From Stenotrophomonas acidaminiphila (lineage in GTDB: Bacteria > Pseudomonadota > Gammaproteobacteria > Xanthomonadales > Xanthomonadaceae), in assembly GCA_002951995.1 (NCBI GenBank), contig CP019797.1, positions 2,526,501 to 2,590,500 on the forward strand: 64,000 nucleotides of DNA, in the 5' to 3' direction. Of the stretch, positions 47,261-55,627 are shown in pieces. Positions within the stretch are counted from its first letter, which is position 1, and every line of letters starts with the position of its first letter. The notes beneath the pieces are model-generated. The model made no database searches. It saw only the letters and a list, made by a program, of their open reading frames with translations, and was not told the DNA's origin. The position numbers and the translations under genes were made by a program.

Positions 47261-48562
47261 TCAGCGGGCGGGCGGCGCCTCCGGCGCCGGCACGCCCTCG
47301 GGGCGACGCGACAGCCGCCAGCCGATGCCCGCCGCGATCACGGCCGCGGCCGCGCTGACGCCGGCGAAGCCGGCAGTGCCCATGCCCAGCACGCGCAACC
47401 AGTTCATGCCCAGCGCGATGGACATGTCGCCGAACCGCCATACCGCCGTGTCCACCGCATTCTGGCCCTTGTAGCGCACGCTGCGCGGCACCCGGGTGTA
47501 CAGGCTGTGCCGCGCCGGCTCGGCCATGCCGTAGGCCAGGCCGCGACTGACGATCAGTGCGATCGCCACCGCCGGCATGCCCATCAGCAGCGGCGCGTGC
47601 GGGTCGCGCGCGAACAGCACCAGCGACAGCGCGCCGACGCTGACCAGCGCCCAGATCATGATGACGATGCCCGGCCCCTTGCGCGGCAGCAGCCAGCGGG
47701 TGAGGGTGAGCTGGGTGATGGCGGTCAGCACGTTGCCGGCCAGGTCGATGTTGGCGGCAAAGCGGGTGCGCGCCACCGCGTCGGCGAACGTGACCCCGGA
47801 GTAGTCGGTCACCAGCGCATAGTTCACCGTGCCGATGCCGTCGGCCAGCAGCAGCAGGATCGACATGTTGCGGATGAACGGATCGGCGAACACCTGCTTG
47901 AGGCCGTCGAACATGCCACCGCCGACCGCGGCCTCGTGGCCGGGTTCGTGGCGGCGCGCGCCATGCCGCCGCGCCCAGCGCCCCAGGGCCACGACGCACC
48001 CCAGCGCCAGGCACAGCAGTGCCGCCGAGACCACCAGCAGCGGCGCCACGCCGATCACGCCCACCAGCGAACGGGTCAGCATCGGCCCGGCGACCGCGCC
48101 CACCGTGCCGGCCACGGCAATGACCGGGAACAACCGCCGCGCCTGCGCGCTGTCCCAGATGTCGGACATGAAGCTCCAGAACACCGACACCACGAACAGG
48201 TTGAACACGCTCACCCAGACGAAGAACGTCACCCCCAGCGTCTTCGGCCCGAGCAGCTCCGGCCACGCGAACAACGGCACGAACCCGAGCAGGCAGGCGA
48301 TGAAGAACACTTGCACCACCGGCATCACCACCCGCCGCGGCCAGCGCGTCACCAGCGCGGCGAACAGCGGCGACAGCAGCAGGGTGCCGATGAAGGTGGC
48401 GCCGTAGAACCAGGGCAGCTGGGTCGAGCCGACCGCGGCGGCCAGCTGCTCGCGCAGCGGACGGATCACGTAGTACGCGGCCAGCACGCAAAAGAAATAG
48501 GCGAAGGACAGCGCAACCGCCAGCCGCTCCCCCGCATGTACCCTGCCCTGACCGGACCGCAT
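47261..48562 (-). CDS. MFS-type membrane protein (NTP/NTP transporter-like or AmpG-like)
   Basis: 433 aa, about 12 hydrophobic segments. It begins VALSFAYFFCVLAAYYVIRPLREQLAA and LPWFYGATFIGTLLLSPLFAALVTRWPRR. The YYVIRPLREQL opening and the SVFWSFMSDIWDSAQARRLFPVIAVAGTVGAVAGP segment are typical of a family of bacterial MFS proteins distantly related to ATP/ADP translocases. Substrate unknown. The start ATG 48562 is 108 bp from the divergent GMC gene. Confidence 0.82.
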   Translation of the reverse strand: MRSGQGRVHAGERLAVALSFAYFFCVLAAYYVIRPLREQLAAAVGSTQLPWFYGATFIGTLLLSPLFAALVTRWPRRVVMPVVQVFFIACLLGFVPLFAWPELLGPKTLGVTFFVWVSVFNLFVVSVFWSFMSDIWDSAQARRLFPVIAVAGTVGAVAGPMLTRSLVGVIGVAPLLVVSAALLCLALGCVVALGRWARRHGARRHEPGHEAAVGGGMFDGLKQVFADPFIRNMSILLLLADGIGTVNYALVTDYSGVTFADAVARTRFAANIDLAGNVLTAITQLTLTRWLLPRKGPGIVIMIWALVSVGALSLVLFARDPHAPLLMGMPAVAIALIVSRGLAYGMAEPARHSLYTRVPRSVRYKGQNAVDTAVWRFGDMSIALGMNWLRVLGMGTAGFAGVSAAAAVIAAGIGWRLSRRPEGVPAPEAPPAR

Positions 48563-48670
48563 CGGCCTGCACCTGTCGCCACAAAGCGCGCACGGTATCC
48601 GATGCACTGCAACATCGCCAGTGCGGGCGTTCTTCCCGGCTATGCTGGCGATACGCCAGGGGGAAGCGCG

Positions 48671-50275
48671 ATGCGGGAATTCGACTACATCATCATCGGT
48701 GCCGGTTCGGCCGGCTGCGTGCTGGCCAACCGGCTCAGTGCCGATCCGCAGCTGCAGGTACTGCTGGTCGAGGCCGGCCCGCGCGACCGCCACCCGTTCA
48801 TCCACATGCCCGCCGGGCTGGCCCGGCTGGTCGACAACCGCCGCCTCAACTGGAGCTACCACACCGAACCGGAACCTCAGTTGCAGGGACGGCGGCTGTG
48901 GTGGCCGCGCGGCAAGGTGCTGGGTGGGTCGAGCTCGATCAACGCGATGTGCTACGTGCGCGGCGTCGCCGGCGACTACGACCGCTGGGCCGCGGCCGGT
49001 GCCAGCGGCTGGGACTGGGCCGGCGTGCTGCCGTGGTTCCGCCAAGCCGAATGCAACAGCCGTGGTGGCGACGCGCTGCACGGCGACGCCGGCCCGTTGC
49101 ATGTTTCCGACCTGCTTTACGTCAACCCGCTCAGCCATGCCTTCGTCGACGCCGGCGTGCAGGCCGGCCATCCGCACAATGCTGACTTCAACGGGCCCAC
49201 CCAGGTCGGCGTGGGCCTGTACCAGGTGACGCAGAAGCAAGGCGCGCGCTGCTCGTCGGCCGCCGCCTATCTGGCGCCGGTACGACAGCGCCGCAACCTG
49301 CACGTGCTCACCGGCGCACAGGTCGAGCGCATCCAGGTCGACGCCGGCCGCGCGCACGGCATCGTGCTGCGCCAGGGCCGGCAGCGGCAGCACCTGCACG
49401 CACGGCGCGAGGTGCTGCTCAGCGCCGGCGCGGTCAACTCGCCGCAGCTGCTGATGCTCTCCGGCATCGGTCCGGCCGATGCCCTGCGCGCCCACGGCAT
49501 CGCGGTGCGGCTCGACCAGCCGCAGGTGGGTGCCAACCTGCAGGACCATCTGGATATCTGCACCCTGTACCGCACCGTTCCCGGTGTCAGCTACGACCGC
49601 GCCAGCGAGCTGAAGATCGCGTTCGACTGGTTCCTGCGCGGCCACCGCGGCGCCGGCAGCAGCAACATCGCCGAAGCCGGCGGCTTCGTGCGCTCGCGCT
49701 TCGCCGCCGACGAGCGTGCCGACATCCAGTTCCATTTCGTGCCGGCGATGCTCGACGACCATGGCCGCCACCGCCTGCCCGGCGATGGCTACACCCTGCA
49801 CGCCTGCTACCTGCACCCGCGCAGCCGCGGCCGCATCGCGCTGGCTGGCGCAGACCCGTCGCTTGCGCCACGGATCCATGCCAACTACCTGGGCGACGAC
49901 GACGGCTTCGACCTGAAGATGATGATCGAGGCCGCACGCCTGAGCCGCGACCTGCTGCGCCAGCCCGCGTTCGACCGCTGGCGGCGCGCGCCGATCTTCC
50001 CCGCCCGCGAGGACCTGGACGACGCCGGCCTGGAGGCGTTCGTCCGCGCCAAGGCCGAGACCATCTACCACCCGGTCGGCACCTGCCGCATGGGCAGCGA
50101 CGACGCGGCGGTGCTCGACCCGCAACTGCGGCTGCGCGGCGTGGACGGACTGCGCGTGATCGACGCCTCGGCGATGCCCACGCTGGTCAGCGGCAACACC
50201 AACGCGCCGGTGATCATGATGGCCGAGCGTGCGGCGGCGTTGATCCTCGATCCGCAGGCCGCCGCGCCGCGCTGA
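48671..50275 (+). CDS. GMC family FAD oxidoreductase (choline-dehydrogenase-like)
   Basis: 534 aa. The FAD fold begins DYIIIGAGSAGCVLANRLS. GMC signatures follow: RRLWWPRGKVLGGSSSINAMCYVRG and GAVNSPQLLMLSGIGPADAL. The catalytic His is in ETIYHPVGTCRMG and the second His/Asn in VSGNTNAPVIMMAERAA. Such enzymes oxidise alcohols or choline-like substrates; the substrate is unknown here and no betaine-aldehyde dehydrogenase is near. A good Shine-Dalgarno site (AGGGGGAA) precedes ATG 48671. The open frame extends far upstream, but codon pattern and SD fix the start here. Confidence 0.92.
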   Translation: MREFDYIIIGAGSAGCVLANRLSADPQLQVLLVEAGPRDRHPFIHMPAGLARLVDNRRLNWSYHTEPEPQLQGRRLWWPRGKVLGGSSSINAMCYVRGVAGDYDRWAAAGASGWDWAGVLPWFRQAECNSRGGDALHGDAGPLHVSDLLYVNPLSHAFVDAGVQAGHPHNADFNGPTQVGVGLYQVTQKQGARCSSAAAYLAPVRQRRNLHVLTGAQVERIQVDAGRAHGIVLRQGRQRQHLHARREVLLSAGAVNSPQLLMLSGIGPADALRAHGIAVRLDQPQVGANLQDHLDICTLYRTVPGVSYDRASELKIAFDWFLRGHRGAGSSNIAEAGGFVRSRFAADERADIQFHFVPAMLDDHGRHRLPGDGYTLHACYLHPRSRGRIALAGADPSLAPRIHANYLGDDDGFDLKMMIEAARLSRDLLRQPAFDRWRRAPIFPAREDLDDAGLEAFVRAKAETIYHPVGTCRMGSDDAAVLDPQLRLRGVDGLRVIDASAMPTLVSGNTNAPVIMMAERAAALILDPQAAAPR

Positions 50276-50307
50276 GCCGTGGTCGGACTGCAAAACCGAG
50301 CAATATC

Positions 50308-50328
50308 AAGATGATGCCTATTCATCTT
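50308..50328. promoter_or_regulatory. Palindromic candidate operator
   Basis: AAGATGA-7 nt-TCATCTT, perfect 7-bp arms, ending 8 bp before the -35 of the serine-hydrolase promoter and about 33 bp after the GMC stop. It could bind a dimeric regulator; without a T-run it is less likely to be a terminator. Confidence 0.45.
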
Positions 50329-50336
50329 CTCCCCGT

Positions 50337-50366
50337 TTGTGCAATCCAGAAAAGCGGCGCTAGAAT
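50337..50366 (+). promoter_or_regulatory. Candidate sigma-70 promoter of the serine hydrolase gene
   Basis: TTGTGC (50337-50342), 18-bp spacer, TAGAAT (50361-50366), 34 bp before ATG 50401. Confidence 0.5.
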
Positions 50367-50400
50367 CGGCGACAGCCTTAGCTAGCAGGCATCGATCACG

Positions 50401-51813
50401 ATGAAAGAGAACAGCAGACGCCGGCGTTTCCGTCCGGTGGCATCGGGATTGCTCGGTGTGTTGATGCCCTTCGCACTGTCGACCACCGCCCAGACGCCCA
50501 CCGCGCCGCAGCCGCTGCCTGCATCGGCCCCGCCGCTGCCGGTGAACCTCGAGAACGCGCCGATGCAGTCGCCGACGCAGCCGATGCCCTACCGGGTGGC
50601 GCTGCGCCCGGACCAGGTGCAGGCCCTGCCCGAGGGCTTCAATGTCGCCGCCATCGAATCGATGGCCGAACAACTCACCTACGGCAACCGCGTGCCCGGC
50701 ATCGCGATGGCGATCGTGCACAACGGCCGCGTGCTGTCCACCCGCGGCTTCGGCGTCACCGACATCGGCAATCCGCAGCCGGTGGATGCGCACACCGTGT
50801 TCCGCCTGGCATCGCTGTCCAAGGCCTTCGCCGGCACCATGGCCGGGCTGCTGGTCAACGACGGCACCCTGCGCTGGGACAGCAAGGTCACCGACTACGT
50901 GCCCGGCTTCCAGCTGGCCACGCCCGAGGCCACCGGCCGGCTGACCGTGGCCGACGTGCTCAGCCACCGCGTCGGCCTGCCGTACAACGCGTACGACCGC
51001 GACATCGAGGCCAACGCCGACTACTACACGCTGACCCGCAAGCTCGCCAGCGCGCCGCTCAAGTGCGAGCCCGGCGAATGCTACGCCTACCAGAACGTCG
51101 CCTTCAGCCTGATCGGCGACGTGGTCTATGCGGCCTCTGGCAGCTTCTACGAGCAGGCGGTCGAGCGCCGCATCTTCAAGCCGCTGGGCATGAACGATGC
51201 CAGCCTCGGCCTGGCCGGCATCCAGGCCAGTCCGCGCTGGGCGCGCCCGCACGTGCGCAGCCGCAACGGCTGGGTTTCGCTGTCGCCCAAGCCCACTTAC
51301 TACCGGGTCGCCCCGGCCGCCGGGGTCAACGCCAGCGCCAGCGACATGGCGCAGTGGCTGCTGGCGCACACCGGGCATCGCCCCGACGTGCTGCCGGCAC
51401 CGCTGCTGGCGACCCTGCACGCACCGCTGGTCAACACGCCGGGCGAGATGCGTTCGGGCTGGCGCCGCCAGCGGCTGGACTCGGCCGGCTATGCACTGGG
51501 GTGGCGCGTGTTCGACTACGCCGGCCATACGGTGGTGTTCCACGCCGGCGCGGTGCAGGGCTACCGCGGCCTGGTCGCGCTGCTGCCCGAGCGCGATCTC
51601 GGCATCGCGGTGATGTGGAATGGCGAGAGCAGCGTGCCCAGCGGGCTGATGCCGACCATCCTCGACCGTGCCCTCGGCCTGCCGACGCAGCGCTGGCTGG
51701 ACGTGGACACCGACTTCGGCAGCGACAACCTGATGGCGGACGAGACCCCGGCCAATCCGCCGCGTGGCAGGAAGGGCGTCGCCTCCGACCGGGCCACCGC
51801 GTCTCCGCGCTGA
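50401..51813 (+). CDS. Serine hydrolase of the beta-lactamase / PBP4-like (class C) family
   Basis: 470 aa. A signal peptide (GLLGVLMPFALSTTAQ) and a Pro-rich linker precede the domain. The three active-site motifs are SxxK in RLASLSKAFAG, YxN in CYAYQNVAF and HxG (FHAGAVQGY) in place of KTG. HxG is common in family VIII esterases and D-aminopeptidase-like proteins, so true beta-lactamase activity is uncertain. It acts in the periplasm. A terminator with TTCG loop lies 27 bp after the stop. Confidence 0.9.
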   Translation: MKENSRRRRFRPVASGLLGVLMPFALSTTAQTPTAPQPLPASAPPLPVNLENAPMQSPTQPMPYRVALRPDQVQALPEGFNVAAIESMAEQLTYGNRVPGIAMAIVHNGRVLSTRGFGVTDIGNPQPVDAHTVFRLASLSKAFAGTMAGLLVNDGTLRWDSKVTDYVPGFQLATPEATGRLTVADVLSHRVGLPYNAYDRDIEANADYYTLTRKLASAPLKCEPGECYAYQNVAFSLIGDVVYAASGSFYEQAVERRIFKPLGMNDASLGLAGIQASPRWARPHVRSRNGWVSLSPKPTYYRVAPAAGVNASASDMAQWLLAHTGHRPDVLPAPLLATLHAPLVNTPGEMRSGWRRQRLDSAGYALGWRVFDYAGHTVVFHAGAVQGYRGLVALLPERDLGIAVMWNGESSVPSGLMPTILDRALGLPTQRWLDVDTDFGSDNLMADETPANPPRGRKGVASDRATASPR

Positions 51814-51840
51814 CCCGGCGCCCGGGGGACGCACCGACAA

Positions 51841-51860
51841 GGCGGCTTCGGCCGCCTTTA
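51841..51860 (+). terminator. Rho-independent terminator after the serine hydrolase gene
   Basis: GGCGGC-TTCG-GCCGCC followed by TTTATC. The remaining 230 bp (51861-52088) are GC-rich and hold nothing I can identify. Confidence 0.8.
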
Positions 51861-52088
51861 TCGTTGCTGCGTCTCCGGCACGGTGCCCGCGCCCGGCCCC
51901 ACGCCCGGGCCGCACCCGGCGTCGGCGCACCTGCGCCTGCCGCCAGCGCCGATGGAGCGGCGCGGGCGGCAGGCGATGCATCGCGTCACCGCGCGACCGC
52001 GCGGCCGTTCGCCGGCAGGTGTCCGCGGCGGTGCCTGTCGTCTCCGGTACCAGGCGTCACCCCGGCCGCGCCCGGGTGATGCGCGCGC

Positions 52089-52128
52089 ATAAAAAAACTC
52101 CCTCCCCGCTGGGCAGTCGGGGAAGGAG
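52089..52128 (-). terminator. Rho-independent terminator of the histone-H1-like gene
   Basis: On the minus strand AACTCCTTCCCCG-9 nt-CGGGGAGGGAGTT then a run of T (plus-strand A run 52089-52095). It begins about 26 bp after the stop codon. Very stable. Confidence 0.9.
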
Positions 52129-52153
52129 TTCCAGGTACAGCTTCAGCGCTGGA

Positions 52154-52633
52154 TCAGATCAGCGGCGCCGGGGTGGCCGGAAGCGCGACCGGAGCCGCCT
52201 TCTTCTTGCGGGCAGCCGGCTTCTTCTTGGCAGCAACCTTCTTGGCGGCCGGCTTCTTGGCAGCAGCCTTCTTCGCGACCTTCTTCACCGCCTTCTTGGC
52301 GGTCGCCTTCTTGGCCGTAGCCTTCTTGGCAACCTTCTTCACCGCCTTCTTGGCGGTGGCCTTCTTGGCGACCTTCTTCACCGCCTTCTTGGCGGTGGCC
52401 TTCTTGGCAACCTTCTTCGCCGCCTTCTTCACCGCCTTCTTGGCGGTGGCCTTCTTGGCGACCTTCTTCACTGCCTTCTTGGCGGTCGCCTTCTTGGCAA
52501 CCTTCTTCACTGCCTTCTTGGCGGTGGCCTTCTTTGCGACCTTCTTCACTGCCTTCTTGGCAGCAGCTTTCTTCGCGACCTTCTTCACCGCCTTCTTGGC
52601 GGCCGGCTTCTTCGCAGCTTTCTTCGTGGCCAT
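52154..52633 (-). CDS. Histone H1-like Lys/Ala-rich DNA-binding protein
   Basis: 159 aa made almost entirely of K, A, V, T and P. After MATKKAAKKPAAKKAVKKV the 13-residue unit AKKATAKKAVKKV recurs about five to seven times with small variations (AAA for ATA; one AKKAAKK insert). The end is AAPVALPATPAPLI. It resembles eukaryotic H1 tails and the C-terminus of AlgP; such proteins coat and compact DNA. A clear Shine-Dalgarno site (GAGGAG) precedes ATG 52633. Upstream codons in the same frame are not coding-like. Confidence 0.9.
   Translation of the reverse strand: MATKKAAKKPAAKKAVKKVAKKAAAKKAVKKVAKKATAKKAVKKVAKKATAKKAVKKVAKKATAKKAVKKAAKKVAKKATAKKAVKKVAKKATAKKAVKKVAKKATAKKATAKKAVKKVAKKAAAKKPAAKKVAAKKKPAARKKKAAPVALPATPAPLI
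52260..52620 (-). repeat. Tandem coding repeats in the histone-H1-like gene
   Basis: Units of about 39 bp (13 codons) repeat head-to-tail. The units are highly similar at DNA level, with mostly AAG/AAA and GCC/GCG wobble changes, so the array can expand or contract by slippage. Confidence 0.85.
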
Positions 52634-53462
52634 TGGATGGCTCCTCGTCAGTGATCTATGGAATTGAAATGCCCAGTTGAAGCAAATCCGCGGTGTATCG
52701 CGGAGGACCGACGATGCGTCAGCGGCATCGTGACGGATACAGAAACACCCGCAACGATTCCCGCCACGGGTGCCATGTCTTGTTCGGGGGTGTTTCGCGG
52801 AAGGAAGCGACTCCTGCTCCACCATCCGTGCAATCGTGGCGGACGTCCAGGTTGTGCTTCGCATCTGAATGTTGATCCGGCTCACTCGCTTCCGCAGCAA
52901 AGGTCTGCTGGGCGAAACCTAATCACGGTTTTTTTTACTGTCAACTACCCGCGCGCAACTTTTTCCGGAAAGCTTCACACCAACCGTGCCGGCAACGCCC
53001 GCCATTGCCGCCCGCACATCCGGCGACGCCGCCGCATGCACTGCGCACGCCATGTCGGCGCATGCGAAAAACACCGTAAAAAAAGCACTATCCGTTCGCG
53101 GCGCGCACGCACCGCGGCGGCGGGCGCACAAACGCCGACGCCGCGACCGCGGTTCCGGGCGTGTGAAAAAAAAATGGCGGCGCGACCTGGTTTGGTTGCG
53201 CCGCGAGCGTGCCCGCGCGCATCGCGGGGAAGGTTTTGCGCAAACAATCGGCGCCTGCCGGAGCCATCGCGGGCGTCCGCGCCGATCACGATGGTCGCCA
53301 CCGGTTGTCGCTTCGCCGGGCGCCCGGGCATCGCGCGTCGACGCGCGCGGGCGACAACCGCACATCACCGAACCAGGGGATGGACGCCGCCGTCGCGGCG
53401 CCGACCGTGCGCGTGCATCGACGGCATGCCGGCCAGCGACACGCTGCCAGCGACGCGCGGCG
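52634..53462. other. Long intergenic region without a convincing gene
   Basis: 830 bp between the histone-like gene and the gcvH terminator. Open frames in it are Arg/Ala-rich with no family pattern. Features seen: the histone-like gene's Shine-Dalgarno region; three oligo-A/T tracts (near 52929, 53077 and 53165); and a nested palindrome at 53302-53360. It may contain an unannotated small RNA or a structural element. Confidence 0.6.
53302..53360. repeat. Nested palindrome
   Basis: Outer arms CGGTTGTCGC (53302-53311) and GCGACAACCG (53351-53360), perfect over 10 bp. Between them lies a perfect 16-bp palindrome CGCGCGTCGACGCGCG (53332-53347). Confidence 0.75.
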
Positions 53463-53465
53463 ATG

Positions 53466-53496
53466 AAAAAAGAAACGGCCGCACGAGGCGGCCGTT
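53466..53496 (-). terminator. Rho-independent terminator of gcvH
   Basis: On the minus strand AACGGCCGC-CTCGT-GCGGCCGTT then TCTTTTTT. It starts 24 bp past the gcvH stop. Confidence 0.92.
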
Positions 53497-53519
53497 CCGG
53501 TGGGCGCGAAGCAACCGGA

Positions 53520-53915
53520 TCAGTGGTCGTCGTTTTCCAGCAGCTCGGCGTAGTCGTCCGGCCCCAGCAGCTCGTTCACCTGCTCCGGCTCGGACATCTC
53601 CACGACGAACAGCCAGCCTTCGCCGTAGGCGTCCTCGTTGATGGTTTCCGGCTTGTCGGCCAGGGCCTCGTTGACTTCGACCACGGTGCCGGACACCGGG
53701 CTGTACACGTCGGAGGCGGCCTTGACCGACTCGACCACGGCGGCGGCGTTGCCGGCCTGCACCGTGTCGCCCACGGCGGGCAGTTCGACGTAGACCAGGT
53801 CGCCCAGCAGGCCCTGCGCGTGGTCGGAAATGCCGACGGTGACGCGGCCATTGCCTTCGACGCGGGCCCATTCGTGGGATTTGAGGAATTTGAGGTCGCC
53901 GGGGATCTCGCTCAT
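53520..53915 (-). CDS. gcvH: Glycine cleavage system H protein
   Basis: 131 aa. It carries the lipoyl arm that shuttles the aminomethyl group between P, T and L proteins. The lipoylated Lys is in [19 protein letters not shown], with the upstream [34 protein letters not shown] Shine-Dalgarno site (GGAG) precedes ATG 53915. It lies 86 bp downstream of gcvT on the same strand and ends with a terminator; gcvP is not in this window. Confidence 0.96.
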   Translation of the reverse strand: MSEIPGDLKFLKSHEWARVEGNGRVTVGISDHAQGLLGDLVYVELPAVGDTVQAGNAAAVVESVKAASDVYSPVSGTVVEVNEALADKPETINEDAYGEGWLFVVEMSEPEQVNELLGPDDYAELLENDDH

Positions 53916-54001
53916 GGAACTGCTCCGAAGAAACGGTGGACGGGGTGGATGCGTAGTTTAACGGACGGCGCGGGGCGGTGCCCCGCGCGGCCGCGGGATT
54001 G

Positions 54002-55108
54002 TCAGGCGTTGATGCCGGGCTGCGGCTGGCCGTCGCGCACGAACGGGAACTTGACCACGCGCACCGGCACTTCCTTGCCGCGGATGTCCACGCGCACCTC
54101 GCCGGGCTCGCCGGCCGGCACCCGGGCGAAGGCGATCGCCTTGCCCAGCGTCGGCGAGAACGTGCCGGACAGGATCTCGCCCTCGCCGTTGGCGGTGAGC
54201 ACCTTCTGCCCGTGGCGGAGCACGCCCTTGTCGTCCATCACCAGGCCGATCATCTGCCGTGCGTTGCCGGAGGCCTTCTGCGCTTCCAGCACGTCGCGGC
54301 CGATGAACGCACGGCCCTCGTCGAGGGCGACGGTCCAGGCCAGCGCGGCTTCGTAAGGGGTGACGCTCTCGTCCATGTCCTGGCCGTAGAGGTTCATGCC
54401 GGCTTCCAGGCGCAGCGTGTCGCGCGCGCCAAGGCCCGCCGGCTTGACGCCCGCGGCCAGCAGCGCGTTCCAGAAGCCGACCACCGCCGCCTGCGGCAGC
54501 AGCACCTCATAACCGTCCTCGCCGGTGTAACCGGTGCGTGCCACGAACAGCGGCACGCCATCGACGGAAGCGACGTCCAGCGCGGCGAAGCGGCCGAGCT
54601 TGTCCAGCGCGGCACGGTCGCCCTCGGCGACCAGGCCGGCGACCAGCGCGCGCGCCTGCGGCCCCTGCACCGCGACGATCGCCAGGTCCTCGCGCTCGAC
54701 CACTTCCACGTCGAACGCCGCGGCATGCTGGCGGATCCAGGCCAGGTCCTTCTCGCGGGTGGAGGCGTTGACCACCATGCGGAAGAAATCGTCGGCCAGG
54801 AAGTAGACGATCAGGTCGTCGATCACCCCGCCCTGCGCATTGAGCATGCACGAATACAGCGCCTTGCCGGTGACCTTGAGCTTGTCGATCGAATTGGCCA
54901 GCAGCTGGCGCAGGAACTCGCGGGTGCGCGCGCCCTTCAGGTCGACCACGGTCATGTGGCTGACGTCGAACATGCCCGCAGCGCGGCGCACCAGATGGTG
55001 CTCGTCGATCTGCGAACCGTAATGGATCGGCATGTCCCAACCGCCGAAATCGACCATCTTGGCGCCGAGCGAGCGGTGGGTTTCGTTGAGGAGAGTCTTC
55101 AGGGTCAT
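54002..55108 (-). CDS. gcvT: Aminomethyltransferase (glycine cleavage system T protein)
   Basis: 368 aa. It transfers the methylene unit from the H-protein lipoyl arm to tetrahydrofolate, releasing ammonia. Family motifs: [74 protein letters not shown] and [24 protein letters not shown], with a GcvT C-terminal barrel domain ([18 protein letters not shown]). A GATAAT at 55140-55135 may serve as -10; I see no glycine riboswitch in the 84-bp leader region. Confidence 0.96.
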   Translation of the reverse strand: MTLKTLLNETHRSLGAKMVDFGGWDMPIHYGSQIDEHHLVRRAAGMFDVSHMTVVDLKGARTREFLRQLLANSIDKLKVTGKALYSCMLNAQGGVIDDLIVYFLADDFFRMVVNASTREKDLAWIRQHAAAFDVEVVEREDLAIVAVQGPQARALVAGLVAEGDRAALDKLGRFAALDVASVDGVPLFVARTGYTGEDGYEVLLPQAAVVGFWNALLAAGVKPAGLGARDTLRLEAGMNLYGQDMDESVTPYEAALAWTVALDEGRAFIGRDVLEAQKASGNARQMIGLVMDDKGVLRHGQKVLTANGEGEILSGTFSPTLGKAIAFARVPAGEPGEVRVDIRGKEVPVRVVKFPFVRDGQPQPGINA

Positions 55109-55192
55109 GGCCGTTCCATGCGAGGAAAGCGGCCATTATCCCAGATGGCCCGGGCCGCGCCCATGCCGGCGCGGAACCCGCGCCGCCCTGCC

Positions 55193-55624
55193 TCAGGCGT
55201 CCTGCACCTTGAGCGTCATGCCGTCCACCGCCACCACCCGCACGCGGCTGCCGGCGGGCAGGTCCGGGCCGGCCACGACCCAGAACGCATCGTCGACCCG
55301 GGCCCGGCCGACGCCGTTGGCGATGGCCTGGTCCAGCACCACCACCCGGCCGATCAGCTGCTCGGCGCGACGGTTGAGCAAGGGTTGGTCGCTGGGCCGG
55401 TCACGGCGGCGGAACCAGGTGCGGTAGACCTGGATCGAGACGAAGCTGAGCACCACGAACAGCACCACCTGGGCCAGCACGCTGAACCCGTCGAACGCCC
55501 ACACCGCGAGGAACACGGCGGTGGCGGCGAAGCCCATCCACAGCATGAATGCGCCCGGCGCCATCGCCTCGGCGGCGAACAGCAGCACCGCCAGCGCCGC
55601 CCAGCCCACTACCTCCCAGCGCAT
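55193..55624 (-). CDS. NfeD family membrane protein
   Basis: 143 aa. Two to three membrane helices (VVGWAALAVLLFAAEAMAPGAFMLWMGFAATAVFLAVW and VLAQVVLFVVLSFVSIQVY) and a C-terminal OB-fold NfeD domain (LIGRVVVLDQAIANGVGRARVDDAFWVVAG..LPAGSRVRVVAVDGMTLKV). It starts 3 bp after the stop of the SPFH gene. SPFH-NfeD pairs (like E. coli QmcA-YbbK) act together in membrane microdomains. Confidence 0.92.
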   Translation of the reverse strand: MRWEVVGWAALAVLLFAAEAMAPGAFMLWMGFAATAVFLAVWAFDGFSVLAQVVLFVVLSFVSIQVYRTWFRRRDRPSDQPLLNRRAEQLIGRVVVLDQAIANGVGRARVDDAFWVVAGPDLPAGSRVRVVAVDGMTLKVQDA

Positions 55625-55627
55625 GGC

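Noticed and set aside
46862..50275. Single 1137-codon plus-strand gene
   Set aside because: The middle part is antisense to the MFS gene. The GMC enzyme clearly starts at 48671 with its own ribosome site.
52260..52620. CRISPR-like regular repeats
   Set aside because: The repeats are contiguous in-frame codons of a Lys/Ala protein with no unique spacers.
52919..53368. Arg-rich open frames in the 52.6-53.5 kb gap
   Set aside because: No Shine-Dalgarno site, no family pattern, poor codon periodicity, and interrupted by oligo-A tracts and the nested palindrome.
55109..55192. Glycine riboswitch upstream of gcvT
   Set aside because: The 84-bp spacer is too short and shows none of the conserved glycine aptamer cores.
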